From Cellulomonas carbonis (GTDB lineage: Bacteria > Actinomycetota > Actinomycetes > Actinomycetales > Cellulomonadaceae): DNA of 64,000 nt. Positions 38,765 to 49,099 of the stretch are shown here, in pieces. The stretch spans positions 248,001-312,000 of the forward strand of contig NZ_BMEB01000001.1 in assembly GCF_014636275.1 (NCBI RefSeq), in the 5' to 3' direction. The notes under the pieces were generated by a model. It was not told the origin of the DNA and ran no database searches. It was given only the letters and a program-made list of their open reading frames with translations. Position 1 is the first letter of the stretch, and each line of letters begins with the position of its first letter. Position numbers and translations under genes: made by a program.

Positions 38765-39930
38765 CGCTGCGCCCCCGCCCCGGCGACGGCACCGCTCTCG
38801 CCGCTGCGCGTCGTCAGGACGAACCGCTTGCGGCGCGGGACCGTCGTCCGCTCGCGCAGGATGATGCGCTGGACGATCGTGAAGAACACGATGATCGCGA
38901 AGAGGACGAAGGCGATCGCGGCGCCGCGGCCCCAGTCCTGCTGCTCGAAGGACGACTGGTACGACAGGTACGCGGGCGTGAGGGTGGTCTTCGCCGGGCC
39001 GCCCTGCGTCCCGGTGTAGATCTGGTCGAAGACCTGCCAGCACCCGATCAGGCCGAGCGTGACGACCGTGAACAGCGTCGGGCGGAGCATCGGGAGCGTG
39101 ACGAGCCGGAAGCGCTGCCACGGCGTCGCGCCGTCCATCATCGCGGCCTCGTCGATGTCGCCCGAGATCTGCTGGAGCGCGGCGATGAAGAGCAGCATGA
39201 ACGTGCCCGACGTCGTGAAGACGGCCATCGTGATGAACACGCACATCGCGACGCTCGGCCCTGCGAGCCACTCCCACCACGTGATCCCGAGGAACCCGTT
39301 GCCCGTGAGCGCGGCAGGTCCCTGGTCGACGCCGAGCGCGCCGAGGACCAGGTGCAGGACCCCGCGCGCGTCGGCGAACCAGTTGGGGCCGTCGACGCTC
39401 AGCGCCTCCATGGCGCGGTTGACCGCGCCCGACGCCGAGAAGAGGAAGAGGAAGAGGACGGTGATCGCGACCGAGCTCGTGACCGACGGGAAGTAGAACG
39501 CGGTGCGGAACCCGCCGCGTCCGCGCAGCGCGGACCGGCTCACGAGCACCGCGAGGAACAGCGACAGCGCCGTCTGCAGCGGGACCACGAGCAGGACGTA
39601 CCAGGCGTTGTTGCGCAGCGCGGTGCCGAAGTCCTGCGTGGCCAGACCGCCGCCGGCGACCAGGCGCTCGTAGTTCTCGAGCCCGACGAAGCCGACGGTC
39701 GAGGCGAAGGGGCTCCCGCGCCCCGTCCAGTCGGAGACGCTGACCCACGCCGCCATGAGCACGGGGACGGCGAGGAACAGGCCGAGGATGACGATCATCG
39801 GCGCGATGAACAGCCAGCCCGCGACCGCCTCACGACCCCGGATCCCCGACCGGCCGCGGCGCGCGGGCTCCGGTCGAGGGGCACGCCCCGGTGCGCTGTG
39901 CCGCACCGGGGCGTCGTCGACGGCGGCCAC
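38761..39930 (-). CDS. Carbohydrate ABC transporter permease, MalF type
   Basis: Inner-membrane permease of 389 residues with six to eight helices and the EAA loop DIDEAAMMDGATPWQRFRLVTLP (about 265-287). An extended N-terminal tail (about 35 residues) is Pro/Arg-rich. GTG start one base after the solute-binding protein stop. Works as a heterodimer with the MalG-type permease. Confidence 0.9.
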   Translation of the reverse strand: MAAVDDAPVRHSAPGRAPRPEPARRGRSGIRGREAVAGWLFIAPMIVILGLFLAVPVLMAAWVSVSDWTGRGSPFASTVGFVGLENYERLVAGGGLATQDFGTALRNNAWYVLLVVPLQTALSLFLAVLVSRSALRGRGGFRTAFYFPSVTSSVAITVLFLFLFSASGAVNRAMEALSVDGPNWFADARGVLHLVLGALGVDQGPAALTGNGFLGITWWEWLAGPSVAMCVFITMAVFTTSGTFMLLFIAALQQISGDIDEAAMMDGATPWQRFRLVTLPMLRPTLFTVVTLGLIGCWQVFDQIYTGTQGGPAKTTLTPAYLSYQSSFEQQDWGRGAAIAFVLFAIIVFFTIVQRIILRERTTVPRRKRFVLTTRSGESGAVAGAGAQR

Positions 39931-39931
39931 G

Positions 39932-41203
39932 TCAGCCCGCCGAGTCCAGCGCGGCCTGCATGTTCTGCTGGACCGACGCGAGCATCGCGGCGACGTCGGC
40001 GGTCTCGAGGCCCTCGATCTGGCCGTTGAGGTCGGCGATCACCTCGGACGCACCCTGCACGGTGGGCATGCCGGTCGCGAACTCGGCGCTCTCGACGAAC
40101 GCCGCCTGCTCGGGGAACGACTCGCGGAACTGCTCGCCGGCGGACTCGACCGACGGCATGACGCCGAAGGCCTCGGCGAACGCGAGCTGCTGCTCGGGGG
40201 CCGTCAGGTGCTCGACGAGCTGGACCGCGGCCTCCTGGTTCGGGCTGTCGGCGGCGACGCCCCAGCAGTTGGTGAACTGGAGCGTGCCCTGACCCGCGGG
40301 CCCGGCGGGCAGCGGGACGACCGTGTACGGCGTGTCGGGGAAGTCGTTGCGCAGCGCACCGATGATCCAGTTGCCCTCGATCGTCATCGCCGCACGGCCG
40401 CTGCCGAAGGCCTCGCCGCCCCATCCGGAGTCGATCTCCGACGGGAAGGCGAGCGACCCGTCCACCAGCATCTGCTGGACGAGCTCGACGGCCTCGGCGT
40501 TCTCGGGGCTGTCGGCGATCGCCGTCGTGCCGTCCTCGTCGACCAGCCCGCCGCCGGCCTGGGCCATGAACACGCCGAGGCGCTGGTACTCGGGACCGAA
40601 GGACAGCCCGACCTGGTCACCTGTCGTGAGGGTCTGGGCGACCGTGCGCAGGCCCTCCCAGTCCGTCGGGACGTCGGCGTCGGTGAGGCCCGCGGCGGCC
40701 CACGCGTCGGTGTTGATGACGAGGGCGAGCGTCGAGAAGTCCTTCGGCGCGCAGTAGAACTGGTCGTCGACCGTGAAGTTCTCGACCAGCGAGGGGTAGA
40801 AGTCGTCGGCGTTGCCGAGCTGGTCGCCGTAGGGGTGCAGCGACCCGTTCGCGACCCAGCCGGCGAGCTGGTCGGTGCTCGCGTAGAAGACGTCGGGCGG
40901 GCTGCCCGCGGCGAAGCCCTGCGCGAGCTCCTGGTTCAGGTCGCTCGCGACGCGGACGGACGCGTCGGTCCCCGACTCCTCGGCCCAGGCGTCGACGGCG
41001 GCGGTCACGGCGTCCGTCTCGGCGTCGCCGGACGAGCCGATGAGGACGGTGAGCGACCCGCCCCCGGCCCCGCCCTCCCCGGTCTCCTCGGTGCCGCCGC
41101 CCTCGGTGTCGTCGAAGCCCGAGCCGCCGCCGCACGCGGCGAGGCCGAGCGCTGCGACGGCGACCAGGGCGGGCAGTGCTGTGGTGCGTGCGGTGCGACG
41201 CAT
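39932..41203 (-). CDS. Sugar ABC transporter solute-binding lipoprotein
   Basis: Lipoprotein of 423 residues with signal peptide and lipobox LAACGGG (Cys at about 24), a Gly/Glu-rich tether, and a periplasmic-binding-protein family 1 (MalE-like) fold: LNQELAQGFAAGSPPDVFYAS, NTDAWAAAGL, ALRNDFPDTPYTVVPLPAGPAGQGTLQ. Likely binds an oligosaccharide; the linked debranching-type glycosidase suggests alpha-glucans, but this is inference. AAGGAGA precedes the ATG. First gene of the transporter operon, downstream of the LacI gene on the same strand. Confidence 0.88.
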   Translation of the reverse strand: MRRTARTTALPALVAVAALGLAACGGGSGFDDTEGGGTEETGEGGAGGGSLTVLIGSSGDAETDAVTAAVDAWAEESGTDASVRVASDLNQELAQGFAAGSPPDVFYASTDQLAGWVANGSLHPYGDQLGNADDFYPSLVENFTVDDQFYCAPKDFSTLALVINTDAWAAAGLTDADVPTDWEGLRTVAQTLTTGDQVGLSFGPEYQRLGVFMAQAGGGLVDEDGTTAIADSPENAEAVELVQQMLVDGSLAFPSEIDSGWGGEAFGSGRAAMTIEGNWIIGALRNDFPDTPYTVVPLPAGPAGQGTLQFTNCWGVAADSPNQEAAVQLVEHLTAPEQQLAFAEAFGVMPSVESAGEQFRESFPEQAAFVESAEFATGMPTVQGASEVIADLNGQIEGLETADVAAMLASVQQNMQAALDSAG

Positions 41204-41224
41204 CGTCGTCTCCTTCGTCTCGGC

Positions 41225-41240
41225 CCCTCGACGGCGAGGG
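41225..41240 (-). terminator. Small hairpin between lacI-type gene and transporter operon
   Basis: CCCTCG-ACGG-CGAGGG six-pair stem in the 88-base gap. It could partly terminate the regulator transcript or protect the operon mRNA. Confidence 0.3.
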
Positions 41241-41291
41241 ACCTGTGTGGTCGTGCGGGGGAGCGGTACGGGTGATGGCCGTGCCGGCGGG

Positions 41292-42338
41292 TCAGGGTGC
41301 GGGGACGCTCGAGGCCCGGACGGCGAGCGACGGGCTCAGCAGGACGTGGTGGTCGTCGGTCGCGGGCCGCGGCGAGGGACCCAGCTGGTCGAGGAGGAGC
41401 TGCAGCGCGCGCACGGCCGCCTCGGTGAGCGGCTGCGCGACGCTCGTGAGCCCGACGGCCCGGGCCACGGGGGTGTCGTCGAAGCCGACGACGGCCACGG
41501 ACGGGTCCGCGGCGTCGCGGCGCGTCGCGGCGAGCACGCCGAGGGCGAGCGAGTCGCTCGCGCAGACGAACGCCGTCGGTGCGGCGTCCTCGGGCCCGTC
41601 CAGCAGCGTCGCGGCCGCGTCCGCACCGTCCGCGACCGAGTCGGGGACGCCGACGTCCCACGCCGCCAGCTCGTGGGCCGCGACGCCCGAGGCGAGCACG
41701 GCACGTCGCCACCCGCGGCGGCGGTCGTCGCCGGTGTCGGACCCCTCGGGCCAGCCCACGAACGCGATGCGGCGGTGGCCGAGCTCCTGGAGGTGCTCGA
41801 CCGCGGCGCGGGTCCCCGTCGCGCCGTCGACGTCGACCCAGGCGTGCGAGCGCCCGTCGGTCGCCGGCGGGTCCCACGGCCGCCCGAACGTCACGAAGGG
41901 GACCTCGTGGTCCGCGAGCCACCGCGTGCGCGGGTCGCCGTGGTGCGTCGAGGTGAGGACGAACGCGTCGAGCTCGAGGGTGTCGAGCAGCTCGCCGTAC
42001 TGGGCGATCTCGCCCTCGTCGTCGGGCGCGGTGAACAGCATGACCCGGTACCCGCGCACCTGGGCGTGCTCGGTGAGGGCGTGCAGGAACTGGTCGAGCA
42101 CCGCGCCGTTGATGCCGTCGACGGTGGGCTGGAGGCGCAGGCCGATGACGCGCGAGCGGCGGGTGCGCATCTGACGTGCCGCGGAGTGCGGCCGGTAGCC
42201 GACCTCCTCGATGACCTGGCGGACGCGCTCGAGGGTCTCGGGGCGGACGAGGTGCGGGGCGTTGAGGACGTTCGAGACGGTCTGGCGCGAGACGGCTGCG
42301 CGCTCGGCGACCGACTGCAGCGTCGGGCGTGCGTCCAC
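41292..42338 (-). CDS. LacI-family transcriptional regulator
   Basis: Repressor of 348 residues. The N-terminal helix-turn-helix and hinge (PTLQSVAERAAVSRQTVSNVLNAPHLVRPETLERVRQVIEEVGYRPHSAARQ split across about residues 5-60) recognise DNA; the rest is a periplasmic-binding-like sugar-sensing core (about 65-345). The GTG at 42338 with GGGAGG upstream is chosen because it places the helix-turn-helix at the usual distance; the frame continues to 42581 without a domain. Twin palindromes just upstream are its likely operators, covering both the transporter side and the divergent glycosidase. Confidence 0.9.
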   Translation of the reverse strand: MDARPTLQSVAERAAVSRQTVSNVLNAPHLVRPETLERVRQVIEEVGYRPHSAARQMRTRRSRVIGLRLQPTVDGINGAVLDQFLHALTEHAQVRGYRVMLFTAPDDEGEIAQYGELLDTLELDAFVLTSTHHGDPRTRWLADHEVPFVTFGRPWDPPATDGRSHAWVDVDGATGTRAAVEHLQELGHRRIAFVGWPEGSDTGDDRRRGWRRAVLASGVAAHELAAWDVGVPDSVADGADAAATLLDGPEDAAPTAFVCASDSLALGVLAATRRDAADPSVAVVGFDDTPVARAVGLTSVAQPLTEAAVRALQLLLDQLGPSPRPATDDHHVLLSPSLAVRASSVPAP

Positions 42339-42384
42339 GGGTGTCCTCCCGGAGTCCGGTCGGCGATGACCGGGGCTGTCGTTG

Positions 42385-42392
42385 GAACGTTC
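42385..42392. promoter_or_regulatory. LacI-type operator 1
   Basis: GAACGTTC perfect core within TGGAACGTTCAT, centred on CG as in LacI-family sites. Its centre is 34 bases from that of operator 2. Confidence 0.5.
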
Positions 42393-42414
42393 ATATCGCG
42401 TAGTGTCAGTGTGC

Positions 42415-42430
42415 ATTTGAACGTGCAAAT
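42415..42430. promoter_or_regulatory. LacI-type operator 2
   Basis: ATTTGAACGTGCAAAT is a 16-base palindrome with one mismatched pair and a central CG, the strongest operator in the divergent region. Confidence 0.6.
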
Positions 42431-42528
42431 CGGTAGGCCCACCTTGTCCGGCGCCCCGCGCGCTGTCAAGACGCACGGCGCCCCCGAGGGTCACGGGTCG
42501 ATCACGGAACGAGGGAAGGGCCCCATCG

Positions 42529-44586
42529 ATGGAGCTGCAGCCGCTTCTGCACGACCTGCTCGTCGCGACGAGCGCACCCACCCAGGCGTGGTCCGCACCG
42601 GACGGGCAGGTGCGCGCGTCCGGTGCGCAGGGGCTCTACGAGGGCGACGTGCGCGTGCTCTCGCGCGCCGAGCTGCTCGTCGACGGCGCGCCGCCCGAGG
42701 CGGTCGCGGCCGGGCCGGTCGGTGCGGGAGCCGACACGGTCGAGGTCCTCGCGCTCGTGCGCACGGTGGACGAACCGGGGGCCGACCCCACGGTGCGCCT
42801 GCGGCGCACGCGCACGGTCCGGCCCGGCGTCGTCGCGGAGCGGCTCACCCTGTCGGCCGCGACCGCCGGTGACGTCCGCGTGCCGCTGCGGCTCGAGCTC
42901 GCGTGCGACCTCGCGCCGATGCAGGCGGTCAAGGCGGGTCGGCGCACCGAGCCGTCGCCCGCGCGCGCCACGGCCGACGGCGTCGCGTGGGACGGGGGAG
43001 AGGTCGCGGTGGAGGTCGCACTCCCGGGGGCGACGGTCGACGTGACAGAGCCGACCGCGCCCGTCGCGCGCTGGGACGTCGTCGTGCCTGCGGGCGGCAC
43101 GGTCATGGTCACGTGGGAGGTCCGCGCCCGCGCGCACGACGCGGTCGTCCTGCCGGCGCTCGGTCCGGCGCCGTGGTCGGTCCCTGACGTCACGGCCGAC
43201 GACCGGCGCCTCGCGGCGCTCCTCGCGCGTGCCCTCGGCGACCTCGACGGGCTGCGCATGCGCGCGCGGTTCGCCCCCGACGACCAGTTCCTCGCGGCGG
43301 GCGCGCCGTGGTTCCTCACGCTGTTCGGCCGGGACTCCCTCTGGGCGGCCCGCATGCTGCTGCCCCTCGGGACCGAGCTCGCGGGCGGCACCCTGCGGAC
43401 GCTCGCGGCGCGCCAGGGCGCCCGCGTCGACCCCGGCACGGCCGAGCAGCCCGGCAAGATCCTGCACGAGGTCCGTGCGCACGAGCTCCCGCTCGGGGAG
43501 GGCGACCGGGCGCTGCCGCCGACCTACTACGGGACCATCGACGCCACGCCGCTGTGGCTGTGCCTGCTGCACGACGCGTGGCGGTGGGGGATGGACCCGG
43601 CCGAGGTCGAGGCGCTGCTCCCTGCCGCGGAGGCCGCGCTCGGCTGGATGGCCGAGCACGGCGACGCCGACGGCGACGGGCTGCTGGAGTACCACGACGA
43701 GGGCGGGCGCGGGCTGGCCAACCAGGGCTGGAAGGACTCCGGCGACTCCGTCCAGTGGCGCGACGGCCGGCTCGCGCGCGGACCCATCGCCCTGTGCGAG
43801 GTGCAGGGGTACGCGCACGAGGCGGCCCTCGCGGGCGCGGCGCTGCTCGACGCGTTCGGGCGCCCGGGCGCCGAGCGGTGGCGCGCCTGGGCGGCCGATC
43901 TCGCCGACCGCTTCCGGGCCTCCTTCTGGGTGCGCGACGAGGCCGGCCCGTACCCGGCCATCGCGCTCGACGCCGACAAGCGCCCGGTCGACTCGCTGAC
44001 GAGCAACATCGGGCACCTCCTCGGCACGGGCATCCTCGACGCGCACGAGGAGCGCCTCGTCGCGCGGCGCCTCGCGGGCCCCGACATGGACTCCGGCTAC
44101 GGCCTGCGGACGATGTCGACGCACGAGGCCGGGTACTGGCCCCTGCGGTACCACGGCGGGTCCGTCTGGACCCACGACACCGCGATCACGGTCCTCGGCC
44201 TCGCGCGCTCGGGGCACCACGACGTCGTGGCCCCGCTCGTCGAGGGCCTCCTCGCGGCGGCCGCGGACCTCGGCTTCCGGCTCCCCGAGCTGCACGCGGG
44301 CGACGCGCGCGGGACCGTCCCTGCGGCCGTGCCGTACCCGGCCGCGTGCCGTCCGCAGGCGTGGTCGGCGGCCTCGGCGGTCGCGCTCCTGACCGCCGTC
44401 CTCGGCCTCGAGCCGGACGTCCCGGGCGGCACGCTCCGCGTGACGGGCTCGACGCCGCCCGTCGTCGGGGCGGTCCACGTGCGCGGGCTGCGCGTCGCCG
44501 GTGCGTCCCTCGAGGTCCGGACGGACCGCCACGGCGCGGTCGTCGCCATCACGCTCGACGGCGCGGACGGCGTGGCGATCGTGTGA
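42529..44586 (+). CDS. Glycogen-debranching-type glycoside hydrolase
   Basis: Cytoplasmic protein of 685 residues. An N-terminal beta-rich glycogen-debranching N domain (about 10-220; [16 protein letters not shown]) is joined to a six-hairpin (alpha/alpha)6 hydrolase domain (about 225-620) with [30 protein letters not shown] and [12 protein letters not shown]. These motifs resemble amylo-alpha-1,6-glucosidase and GH63/GH15-like enzymes; the Asp and Glu in the NQGWKDS and LFGRDS segments are candidate catalytic residues. Probably degrades the oligosaccharide brought in by the divergent ABC importer. No signal peptide. Specificity is unproven. Confidence 0.78.
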   Translation: MELQPLLHDLLVATSAPTQAWSAPDGQVRASGAQGLYEGDVRVLSRAELLVDGAPPEAVAAGPVGAGADTVEVLALVRTVDEPGADPTVRLRRTRTVRPGVVAERLTLSAATAGDVRVPLRLELACDLAPMQAVKAGRRTEPSPARATADGVAWDGGEVAVEVALPGATVDVTEPTAPVARWDVVVPAGGTVMVTWEVRARAHDAVVLPALGPAPWSVPDVTADDRRLAALLARALGDLDGLRMRARFAPDDQFLAAGAPWFLTLFGRDSLWAARMLLPLGTELAGGTLRTLAARQGARVDPGTAEQPGKILHEVRAHELPLGEGDRALPPTYYGTIDATPLWLCLLHDAWRWGMDPAEVEALLPAAEAALGWMAEHGDADGDGLLEYHDEGGRGLANQGWKDSGDSVQWRDGRLARGPIALCEVQGYAHEAALAGAALLDAFGRPGAERWRAWAADLADRFRASFWVRDEAGPYPAIALDADKRPVDSLTSNIGHLLGTGILDAHEERLVARRLAGPDMDSGYGLRTMSTHEAGYWPLRYHGGSVWTHDTAITVLGLARSGHHDVVAPLVEGLLAAAADLGFRLPELHAGDARGTVPAAVPYPAACRPQAWSAASAVALLTAVLGLEPDVPGGTLRVTGSTPPVVGAVHVRGLRVAGASLEVRTDRHGAVVAITLDGADGVAIV

Positions 44587-44627
44587 CGGTCCCGCGCGTG
44601 GCAGGGACCGGCCGCGGCCACGCCCCG

Positions 44628-44633
44628 TACGAT
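44628..44633 (+). promoter_or_regulatory. -10 box of leaderless dxs
   Basis: TACGAT, six bases before the ATG at 44640. Confidence 0.5.
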
Positions 44634-44639
44634 GGCCGG

Positions 44640-46514
44640 ATGCCCATCCTGTCGAGGATCACCGGTCCCGCGGACCTGCGCGCGCTCGACGCCGACGAGC
44701 TCGAGGAGCTCGCGCGGGAGATCCGGGCGTTCCTCGTCGCGAGCGTCTCCCGCACCGGCGGGCATCTGGGCCCCAACCTGGGGGTCGTCGAGCTCACGCT
44801 CGCGCTGCACCGCGTCTTCGAGTCGCCGCGCGACACGATCGTGTTCGACACGGGGCACCAGTCCTACGTGCACAAGCTGCTCACCGGGCGCTCCGACTTC
44901 ACGTCGCTGCGCCGACGTGGCGGCCTGTCCGGGTACCCGAGCCGCGCGGAGTCCGTCCACGACGTCGTCGAGAACTCGCACGCGTCGACCGCCCTCTCGT
45001 GGGCCGACGGCATCGCGAAGGCGTACGCGCTCCAGGGCGCGACCGACCGCCACGTCGCCGCGGTCATCGGCGACGGCGCGCTCACCGGCGGCATGGCCTG
45101 GGAGGCGCTCAACAACATCGCGACCGCGCAGGATCGCCGCCTCGTGCTCGTGGTGAACGACAACGGCCGGTCCTACGACCCGACGATCGGCGGCCTCGCG
45201 CACCACCTCGACACGCTGCGCACGACGCGCGGGTACGAGAACTTCCTCGCCTGGGGCAAGCGCACGCTGCGCCGCTCGGGCCCGCCCGGACGCCTCGCGT
45301 ACGACGCGCTGCACGGCCTCAAGAAGGGCATCAAGGACGTCGTCGCGCCGCAGGGCATGTTCGAGGACCTCGGGATCAAGTACGTGGGCCCGATCGACGG
45401 GCACGACGTCGTCGCGACCGAGCAGGCGCTGCGGCGCGCGAAGGCCTTCGGCGGGCCGGTGATCGTCCACGTCATCACGGAGAAGGGCCGCGGCTACGTC
45501 CCGGCCGAGCAGGACGTGGCCGACCGGTTCCACGCCGTCGGGCAGATCCACCCCGAGACCGGGCTGCCCGTCGCGCCGTCGCGCTTCGGGTGGACGTCGG
45601 TGTTCGCGGACGAGATGGTCGCGATCGGCAGGCGGCGGTCGGACGTCGTCGCGATCACGGCGGCGATGCTCCAGCCCGTGGGCCTCGCGCCGTTCGCCGC
45701 CGAGTTCCCCTCGCGCGTCTTCGACGTCGGGATCGCCGAGCAGCACGCGGTGACCTCCGCCGCGGGCATGGCGTTCGCCGGCCTGCACCCCGTGGTCGCG
45801 GTCTACGCGACGTTCCTCAACCGCGCGTTCGACCAGGTCCTCATGGACGTCGCGCTGCACCGGGCCGGCGTGACGTTCGTGCTGGACCGCGCGGGCATCA
45901 CGGGCGACGACGGCGCGAGCCACAACGGGATGTGGGACATGGCGATGCTGCGCGTCGTCCCGGGGCTGCGCCTGGCTGCGCCGCGCGACGAGCCGACGCT
46001 GCGGGACGCGCTGCGTGCGGCCGTCGACGTCGACGACGCCCCGAGCGTGGTCCGGTACCCCAAGGGACCCCTTCCGGACGCCCTGCCCGCGCTCGACGTC
46101 GTGGACGGCGTGGACGTGCTCGCCCGCGAGGACGGCGAGCGGCGCGTGCTGGTCGTGGGCGTCGGACCCATGGCGCACACCGCGGTCGAGGTGTCCCGGC
46201 TGCTCACGGCCGAGGGCGTGGGCAGCACCGTCGTCGACCCGCGCTGGGTCCTCCCGCTGCCGAGCGCGCTCGTCAAGCTCGCCGACGAGCACGACCACCT
46301 GCTCGTCCTCGAGGACGGCCTGGTCGAGGGTGGCGTCGGCGCGATGCTCGGGCAGCGCTGCACCGAGGCCGGCGTCGCCACGCCGATCACGAGCGTGGGC
46401 ATCCCGCTCGGCTTCCTCGACCACGCGACGCGCGGGCAGATCGTCGAGGCGCTGCGCCTGCGCGCGGAGGACGTCGCGCACGACCTCCTGGTCGCCCTCC
46501 GCGCACGCGGCTGA
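44640..46514 (+). CDS. dxs: 1-deoxy-D-xylulose-5-phosphate synthase
   Basis: First enzyme of the MEP isoprenoid pathway, 624 residues, thiamine-diphosphate dependent. Motifs: [35 protein letters not shown] with downstream NDN (cofactor site, about 143-180), [17 protein letters not shown] with catalytic Glu (about 365) and [17 protein letters not shown]. Length matches the family. Leaderless ATG; no ribosome-binding site. Supplies the precursors used by the prenyl synthase at 4.1 kb. Confidence 0.95.
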   Translation: MPILSRITGPADLRALDADELEELAREIRAFLVASVSRTGGHLGPNLGVVELTLALHRVFESPRDTIVFDTGHQSYVHKLLTGRSDFTSLRRRGGLSGYPSRAESVHDVVENSHASTALSWADGIAKAYALQGATDRHVAAVIGDGALTGGMAWEALNNIATAQDRRLVLVVNDNGRSYDPTIGGLAHHLDTLRTTRGYENFLAWGKRTLRRSGPPGRLAYDALHGLKKGIKDVVAPQGMFEDLGIKYVGPIDGHDVVATEQALRRAKAFGGPVIVHVITEKGRGYVPAEQDVADRFHAVGQIHPETGLPVAPSRFGWTSVFADEMVAIGRRRSDVVAITAAMLQPVGLAPFAAEFPSRVFDVGIAEQHAVTSAAGMAFAGLHPVVAVYATFLNRAFDQVLMDVALHRAGVTFVLDRAGITGDDGASHNGMWDMAMLRVVPGLRLAAPRDEPTLRDALRAAVDVDDAPSVVRYPKGPLPDALPALDVVDGVDVLAREDGERRVLVVGVGPMAHTAVEVSRLLTAEGVGSTVVDPRWVLPLPSALVKLADEHDHLLVLEDGLVEGGVGAMLGQRCTEAGVATPITSVGIPLGFLDHATRGQIVEALRLRAEDVAHDLLVALRARG

Positions 46515-46523
46515 CGCGAGCCG
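46504..46523 (+). terminator. dxs terminator hairpin
   Basis: CGCGGCT and AGCCGCG form a seven-pair stem that overlaps the dxs stop codon. Confidence 0.4.
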
Positions 46524-46585
46524 CGCGAGGCCGGGTGCCGCAGGGTGCGGTCGGTCGCTCCGCCGTGCCGCGTGGGCGACAGGCG

Positions 46586-46601
46586 TGTGACGCACCTCAC
46601 C
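46586..46601. promoter_or_regulatory. Crp/Fnr-type site upstream of pflB
   Basis: TGTGACGCACCTCACC matches the TGTGA-N6-TCAC(A) pattern. It lies about 75 bases before the predicted start of transcription, a common activator position. Confidence 0.5.
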
Positions 46602-46632
46602 GGGCGTGCGGAGAGGCGGACCCGAAGGTCCC

Positions 46633-46649
46633 AGGTCATCCCATGACCT
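46633..46649. promoter_or_regulatory. Palindrome in the pflB promoter
   Basis: AGGTCAT-CCC-ATGACCT, perfect seven-base arms. It covers the -35 position relative to TAGCGT (46657-46662) and so could regulate initiation. Regulator unknown. Confidence 0.45.
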
Positions 46650-46656
46650 CGGGGCC

Positions 46657-46662
46657 TAGCGT
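46657..46662 (+). promoter_or_regulatory. Candidate pflB -10
   Basis: TAGCGT predicts a leader of about 29 bases, enough for the GAGGAG ribosome-binding site. Confidence 0.4.
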
Positions 46663-46697
46663 CGGGAGCACCAGCCCGACGCATCGAGGAGAACCCG

Positions 46698-48974
46698 ATG
46701 GCCATCACGACCGACTCCGGACCGGCGACCACCCCTCGCCACGAGCCCGGCGACGCGTGGCACGGATACGTGAGCGGTCCGTGGCAGGACCGGATCGACG
46801 TCCGTGACTTCATCCAGCGGAACTACACGCCCTACACGGGTGAGGCGGACTTCCTCGCCGGCCCGACCGAGCGCACCACCGGCATCTGGCGGACGCTCGC
46901 GGCGATGTTCCCCGAGGAGCGCGCCAAGGGCATCTACGACGTCGACGCCAGCACCCCGGCGTCCATCACGGCCCACGCGCCCGGCTACATCGACCAGGAC
47001 AACGAGCTCGTCGTCGGCCTGCAGACCGACGCCCCGCTCAAGCGCGCGATCATGCCCTACGGCGGCTACCGCATGGTCGAGAACGCCCTCAAGACCTACG
47101 GCTACGAGCCCGACCCCGTGGTCCGCGACATCTTCACCAAGTACCGCAAGACGCACAACGACGGCGTCTTCGACGTGTACCCGCCCGACGTCCGCGCCGC
47201 GCGCTCGTCGCACCTCATCACGGGCCTGCCCGACGCCTACGGCCGCGGTCGGATCATCGGCGACTACCGCCGCGTCGCGCTCTACGGCGTCGACGCCCTG
47301 ATCGAGGCCAAGAAGGTCGAGCGCGCCGAGCTCGACATGGAGCGCTCGACGGAGGACGTCATCCGGGAGCGCGAGGAGATCGCCGAGCAGATCAAGGCGC
47401 TGAACGAGCTCAAGCAGATGGCCGCCTCCTACGGGTTCGACGTCTCGCGCCCGGCCGCGACGGCTCACGAGGCCGTGCAGTGGCTCTACTTCGCGTACCT
47501 CGCCGCGGTCAAGGAGCAGAACGGCGCCGCGATGTCGCTCGGGCGCACGTCGACGTTCCTCGACATCTACCTCGAGCGCGACATCGCGGCCGGCGTGCTC
47601 ACCGAGGAGCGTGCCCAGGAGCTCATCGACGACTTCGTGATCAAGCTCCGCATCGTGCGCTTCCTGCGGACCCCCGAGTACGACGCGCTGTTCTCGGGCG
47701 ACCCGACGTGGGTCACCGAGTCGATCGGCGGCCTCGGTGAGGACGGCCGCTCGCTCGTGACGCGGACGTCGTTCCGCTACCTGCAGACCCTCTACAACCT
47801 GGGCCCGGCGCCCGAGCCCAACCTCACGGTGCTGTGGAGCCACAAGCTCCCCGAGGGTTTCAAGCGCTTCTGCGCGCAGGTCTCGATCGACACGTCCGCG
47901 ATCCAGTACGAGTCCGACGAGCTCATCCGGCCGTGCTGGGGCGACGACGCCGCGATCGCGTGCTGCGTCTCGGCCATGCGCGTCGGCAAGCAGATGCAGT
48001 TCTTCGGCGCCCGCGTGAACCTCGCCAAGGCGCTGCTGTACGCGATCAACGGCGGGCGCGACGAGATCTCGGGCAAGCAGGTCGCCCCGGTCACCATGCC
48101 CGTCCAGGGCGAGGTCCTCCGCTACGACGACGTCTACGAGGCGTACGACCGCCTCACGGACTGGCTCGCGCAGACCTACGTCGACGCGCTCAACTGCATC
48201 CACTGGTCGCACGACAAGTACGCGTACGAGCGGATCGAGATGGCGCTGCACGACCGCGCGATCCTGCGCACGCTCGCGTGCGGCATCGCGGGCCTGTCGG
48301 TCGTGGCCGACTCGCTCTCGGCGATCAAGTACGCGACCGTCCGCCCCGTGCGGGACGAGACCGGCCTCGTCGTCGACTTCGAGGTCGAGGGCGAGTACCC
48401 GACGTACGGCAACGACGACGACCGGGTCGACGCCATCGCGGTCGAGCTCGTGCGCAGCTTCATGGAGAAGGTCCGCCGGCAGCCCACCTACCGCGGTGCG
48501 CTCCACACGCAGTCGGTGCTGACGATCACCTCGAACGTCGTCTACGGCAAGCACACGGGCAACACCCCGGACGGACGCCGCAAGGGCGAGCCGTTCGCCC
48601 CCGGCGCGAACCCGATGAACGGGCGCGACAGCCACGGCATGCTCGCGAGCGCGCTGTCGGTCGCGAAGCTCCCGTACGACGACGCGATGGACGGGATCTC
48701 GCTCACCGCGACGGTCGTCCCGTCGGGCCTCGGGCGGAACCGCGACGAGCAGATCACCAACCTCGTCGGTCTGCTCGACGGCTACAACGTGAGCTCGGGC
48801 TTCCACGTCAACATCAACGTCCTCAACCGCGAGACGCTCGAGGACGCGATGGAGCACCCGGAGAACTACCCGCAGCTGACCATCCGGGTCTCCGGCTACG
48901 CGGTGAACTTCGTCCGGCTGACGCGTGAGCAGCAGCTCGACGTCCTGTCCCGGACGTTCCACGGCAGCCTCTGA
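46698..48974 (+). CDS. pflB: Formate C-acetyltransferase (pyruvate formate-lyase)
   Basis: Glycyl-radical enzyme of 758 residues that splits pyruvate with CoA into acetyl-CoA and formate during anaerobic growth. Adjacent catalytic cysteines are in [17 protein letters not shown] (about 423-424). The radical glycine sits in [15 protein letters not shown] near residue 735, followed by the usual short tail. GAGGAG precedes the ATG. Its activase is the next gene, after a strong terminator. Presence fits a facultatively anaerobic cellulolytic actinobacterium. The control region contains a Crp-like site and a palindrome. Confidence 0.95.
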   Translation: MAITTDSGPATTPRHEPGDAWHGYVSGPWQDRIDVRDFIQRNYTPYTGEADFLAGPTERTTGIWRTLAAMFPEERAKGIYDVDASTPASITAHAPGYIDQDNELVVGLQTDAPLKRAIMPYGGYRMVENALKTYGYEPDPVVRDIFTKYRKTHNDGVFDVYPPDVRAARSSHLITGLPDAYGRGRIIGDYRRVALYGVDALIEAKKVERAELDMERSTEDVIREREEIAEQIKALNELKQMAASYGFDVSRPAATAHEAVQWLYFAYLAAVKEQNGAAMSLGRTSTFLDIYLERDIAAGVLTEERAQELIDDFVIKLRIVRFLRTPEYDALFSGDPTWVTESIGGLGEDGRSLVTRTSFRYLQTLYNLGPAPEPNLTVLWSHKLPEGFKRFCAQVSIDTSAIQYESDELIRPCWGDDAAIACCVSAMRVGKQMQFFGARVNLAKALLYAINGGRDEISGKQVAPVTMPVQGEVLRYDDVYEAYDRLTDWLAQTYVDALNCIHWSHDKYAYERIEMALHDRAILRTLACGIAGLSVVADSLSAIKYATVRPVRDETGLVVDFEVEGEYPTYGNDDDRVDAIAVELVRSFMEKVRRQPTYRGALHTQSVLTITSNVVYGKHTGNTPDGRRKGEPFAPGANPMNGRDSHGMLASALSVAKLPYDDAMDGISLTATVVPSGLGRNRDEQITNLVGLLDGYNVSSGFHVNINVLNRETLEDAMEHPENYPQLTIRVSGYAVNFVRLTREQQLDVLSRTFHGSL

Positions 48975-48986
48975 CGGACGGTGACC

Positions 48987-49024
48987 CCGAGGGGCGCGGT
49001 GCCTGCGGGCACCGCGCCCCTCGG
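48987..49024 (+). terminator. pflB terminator, 17-pair perfect stem
   Basis: CCGAGGGGCGCGGTGCC and its exact complement around a TGCG loop, 13 bases after the pflB stop. It should uncouple pflB and pflA transcription. Confidence 0.8.
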
Positions 49025-49027
49025 CGT

Positions 49028-49049
49028 CCGTGTGACGTCGGTCTCACGG
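49028..49049. promoter_or_regulatory. Inverted repeat upstream of pflA
   Basis: Arms CCGTGTGAC and GTCTCACGG (one mismatch) around GTCG. It immediately precedes a -10-like GACATT, where an activator or repressor would act. Confidence 0.4.
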
Positions 49050-49060
49050 ACATTCGTCCC

Positions 49061-49099
49061 ATGACTCCGCGGACGGTTCAGGGGAGGCTGGTCCCATGA
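49061..49099 (+). CDS. Possible leader peptide upstream of pflA
   Basis: ATG 49061 opens a 12-residue frame (MTPRTVQGRLVP) whose TGA overlaps the pflA ATG as ATGA. GACATT lies six bases before this ATG, resembling the leaderless promoters of this window, and the pflA ribosome-binding site is inside the small frame. The ten-base sequence GTCCCATGAC occurs at both start codons. It could couple pflA translation to a short leader. No homology can be judged at this size. Confidence 0.3.
   Translation: MTPRTVQGRLVP

Noticed and set aside
42339..42581. N-terminal extension of the LacI-family protein
   Set aside because: The extension covers the operator region and part of the divergent gene, and the helix-turn-helix starts right after GTG 42338, which has GGGAGG upstream.
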